Assembly (NCBI GenBank): GCA_044448905.1
Contig: JBIOHJ010000116.1
Span: 1-10,503 of the forward strand
Length of the DNA stretch: 10,503 nt
Origin: JBIOHJ01 sp044448905
GTDB taxonomy: Bacteria; Bacteroidota; Bacteroidia; AKYH767-A; OLB10
Direction: 5' to 3'
Under the pieces are notes generated by a model. The model worked only from the letters and a program-made list of their open reading frames with translations, did not search any database and was not told the origin of the DNA. Position 1 is the first letter of the stretch. Every line of letters begins with the position of its first letter. The position numbers and the translations under genes were made by a program. Shown here one piece after another: positions 10,369-10,503 of this stretch.

Positions 10369-10503
10369 TTAATTAGTTTCTAAATGTTCAAGCTGTTTTA
10401 CATATTGTGAATCCCATTCAACATCGTAAGGAGATTTTTGGCTTTCAATTCTCCATTCGGTATAATAATACTCTACCTGGTTGCAGCGTGAGCAGCAGCG
10501 CGA
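10369..10503 (-). CDS. C-terminal end of a Cys-containing protein (5' end outside window)
   Basis: The minus-strand frame is open from the window edge to TAA at 10371-10369, giving the last 44 residues. They contain a CC-S-R-C cluster close to the edge (RCCSRCNQVEYYYTEW), which could be half of a zinc-ribbon or a metal-binding site, then a hydrophilic, Tyr/Trp-rich tail ending KQLEHLETN. I do not recognise the family. It is 60 bases upstream of the lmo0937-type gene, on the same strand, and might be the first visible gene of that cluster. Confidence 0.55.
   Translation of the reverse strand, partial: SRCCSRCNQVEYYYTEWRIESQKSPYDVEWDSQYVKQLEHLETN

Noticed and set aside
1..10503. tRNA, rRNA, riboswitch or insertion sequence
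   Set aside because: No cloverleaf, rRNA-like stretch, known riboswitch core or transposase reading frame was seen on either strand.

Overview
The window looks like a chromosomal segment of a Bacteroidota bacterium, most like the Chitinophagaceae/Sphingobacteria type. The sequence is AT-rich, start codons follow A-rich leaders rather than strong Shine-Dalgarno sites, promoters fit the Bacteroidota -7 form (TAnnTTTG), palindromes of a kind dispersed in this phylum occur (for example TCCCGATAGCTATCGGGA), and the histidine kinase has the 21-residue coiled-coil repeats often seen in this phylum. The exact genus cannot be read from the sequence. Nearly all genes are on the minus strand.

Layout from left to right. 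The 3' end of an unrecognised plus-strand gene (1-267) meets the minus-strand genes at a likely bidirectional terminator. Next are a small Lys-rich ORF (372-551), a two-haem periplasmic cytochrome (603-1949) and a gene-poor gap. A series of single genes follows, each with its own promoter: a Thivi_2564-type membrane peptide (2180-2365), a lipoprotein with a BamE/SmpA-like segment (2513-2959), a fatty acid desaturase (3109-4197) and a CsbD-like protein (4341-4541). A signalling operon is read from 8013 to 4681: an HMA-like/AraC regulator, a soluble hybrid histidine kinase (coiled coil-PAS-HisKA-HATPase-REC-HPt) and a stand-alone receiver. A paralogous AraC regulator lies upstream of it (8160-8720). 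The right end (8991-10503) is a cluster of small envelope or stress proteins: a conserved hypothetical protein, a holin-like (DUF1469-like) membrane protein, a YtxH protein, an lmo0937-type peptide not larger than 51 residues, and the C-terminus of a Cys-rich protein.

The main discovery is a repeated 61-bp promoter module on the minus strand. It consists of two direct repeats of AATTATGTAA with a 21-bp period, then exactly 22 bp, then a -7-like octamer YANNTTTR. It occurs five times with no change in internal spacing: upstream of the Thivi_2564-type gene, the lipoprotein, the desaturase, the CsbD-like gene and the AraC-kinase-receiver operon. I infer one regulon, probably for envelope remodelling or stress, bound by a protein that recognises tandem half-sites two helical turns apart. 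The AraC-type regulators encoded here are the obvious candidates, and the presence of the module on their own operon suggests autoregulation. The remaining points of interest are repeats inserted into this system: a palindrome that seems to have extended one AraC protein, an 18-bp palindrome over the -7 element of the operon, and a 38-bp block shared by two of the promoters.
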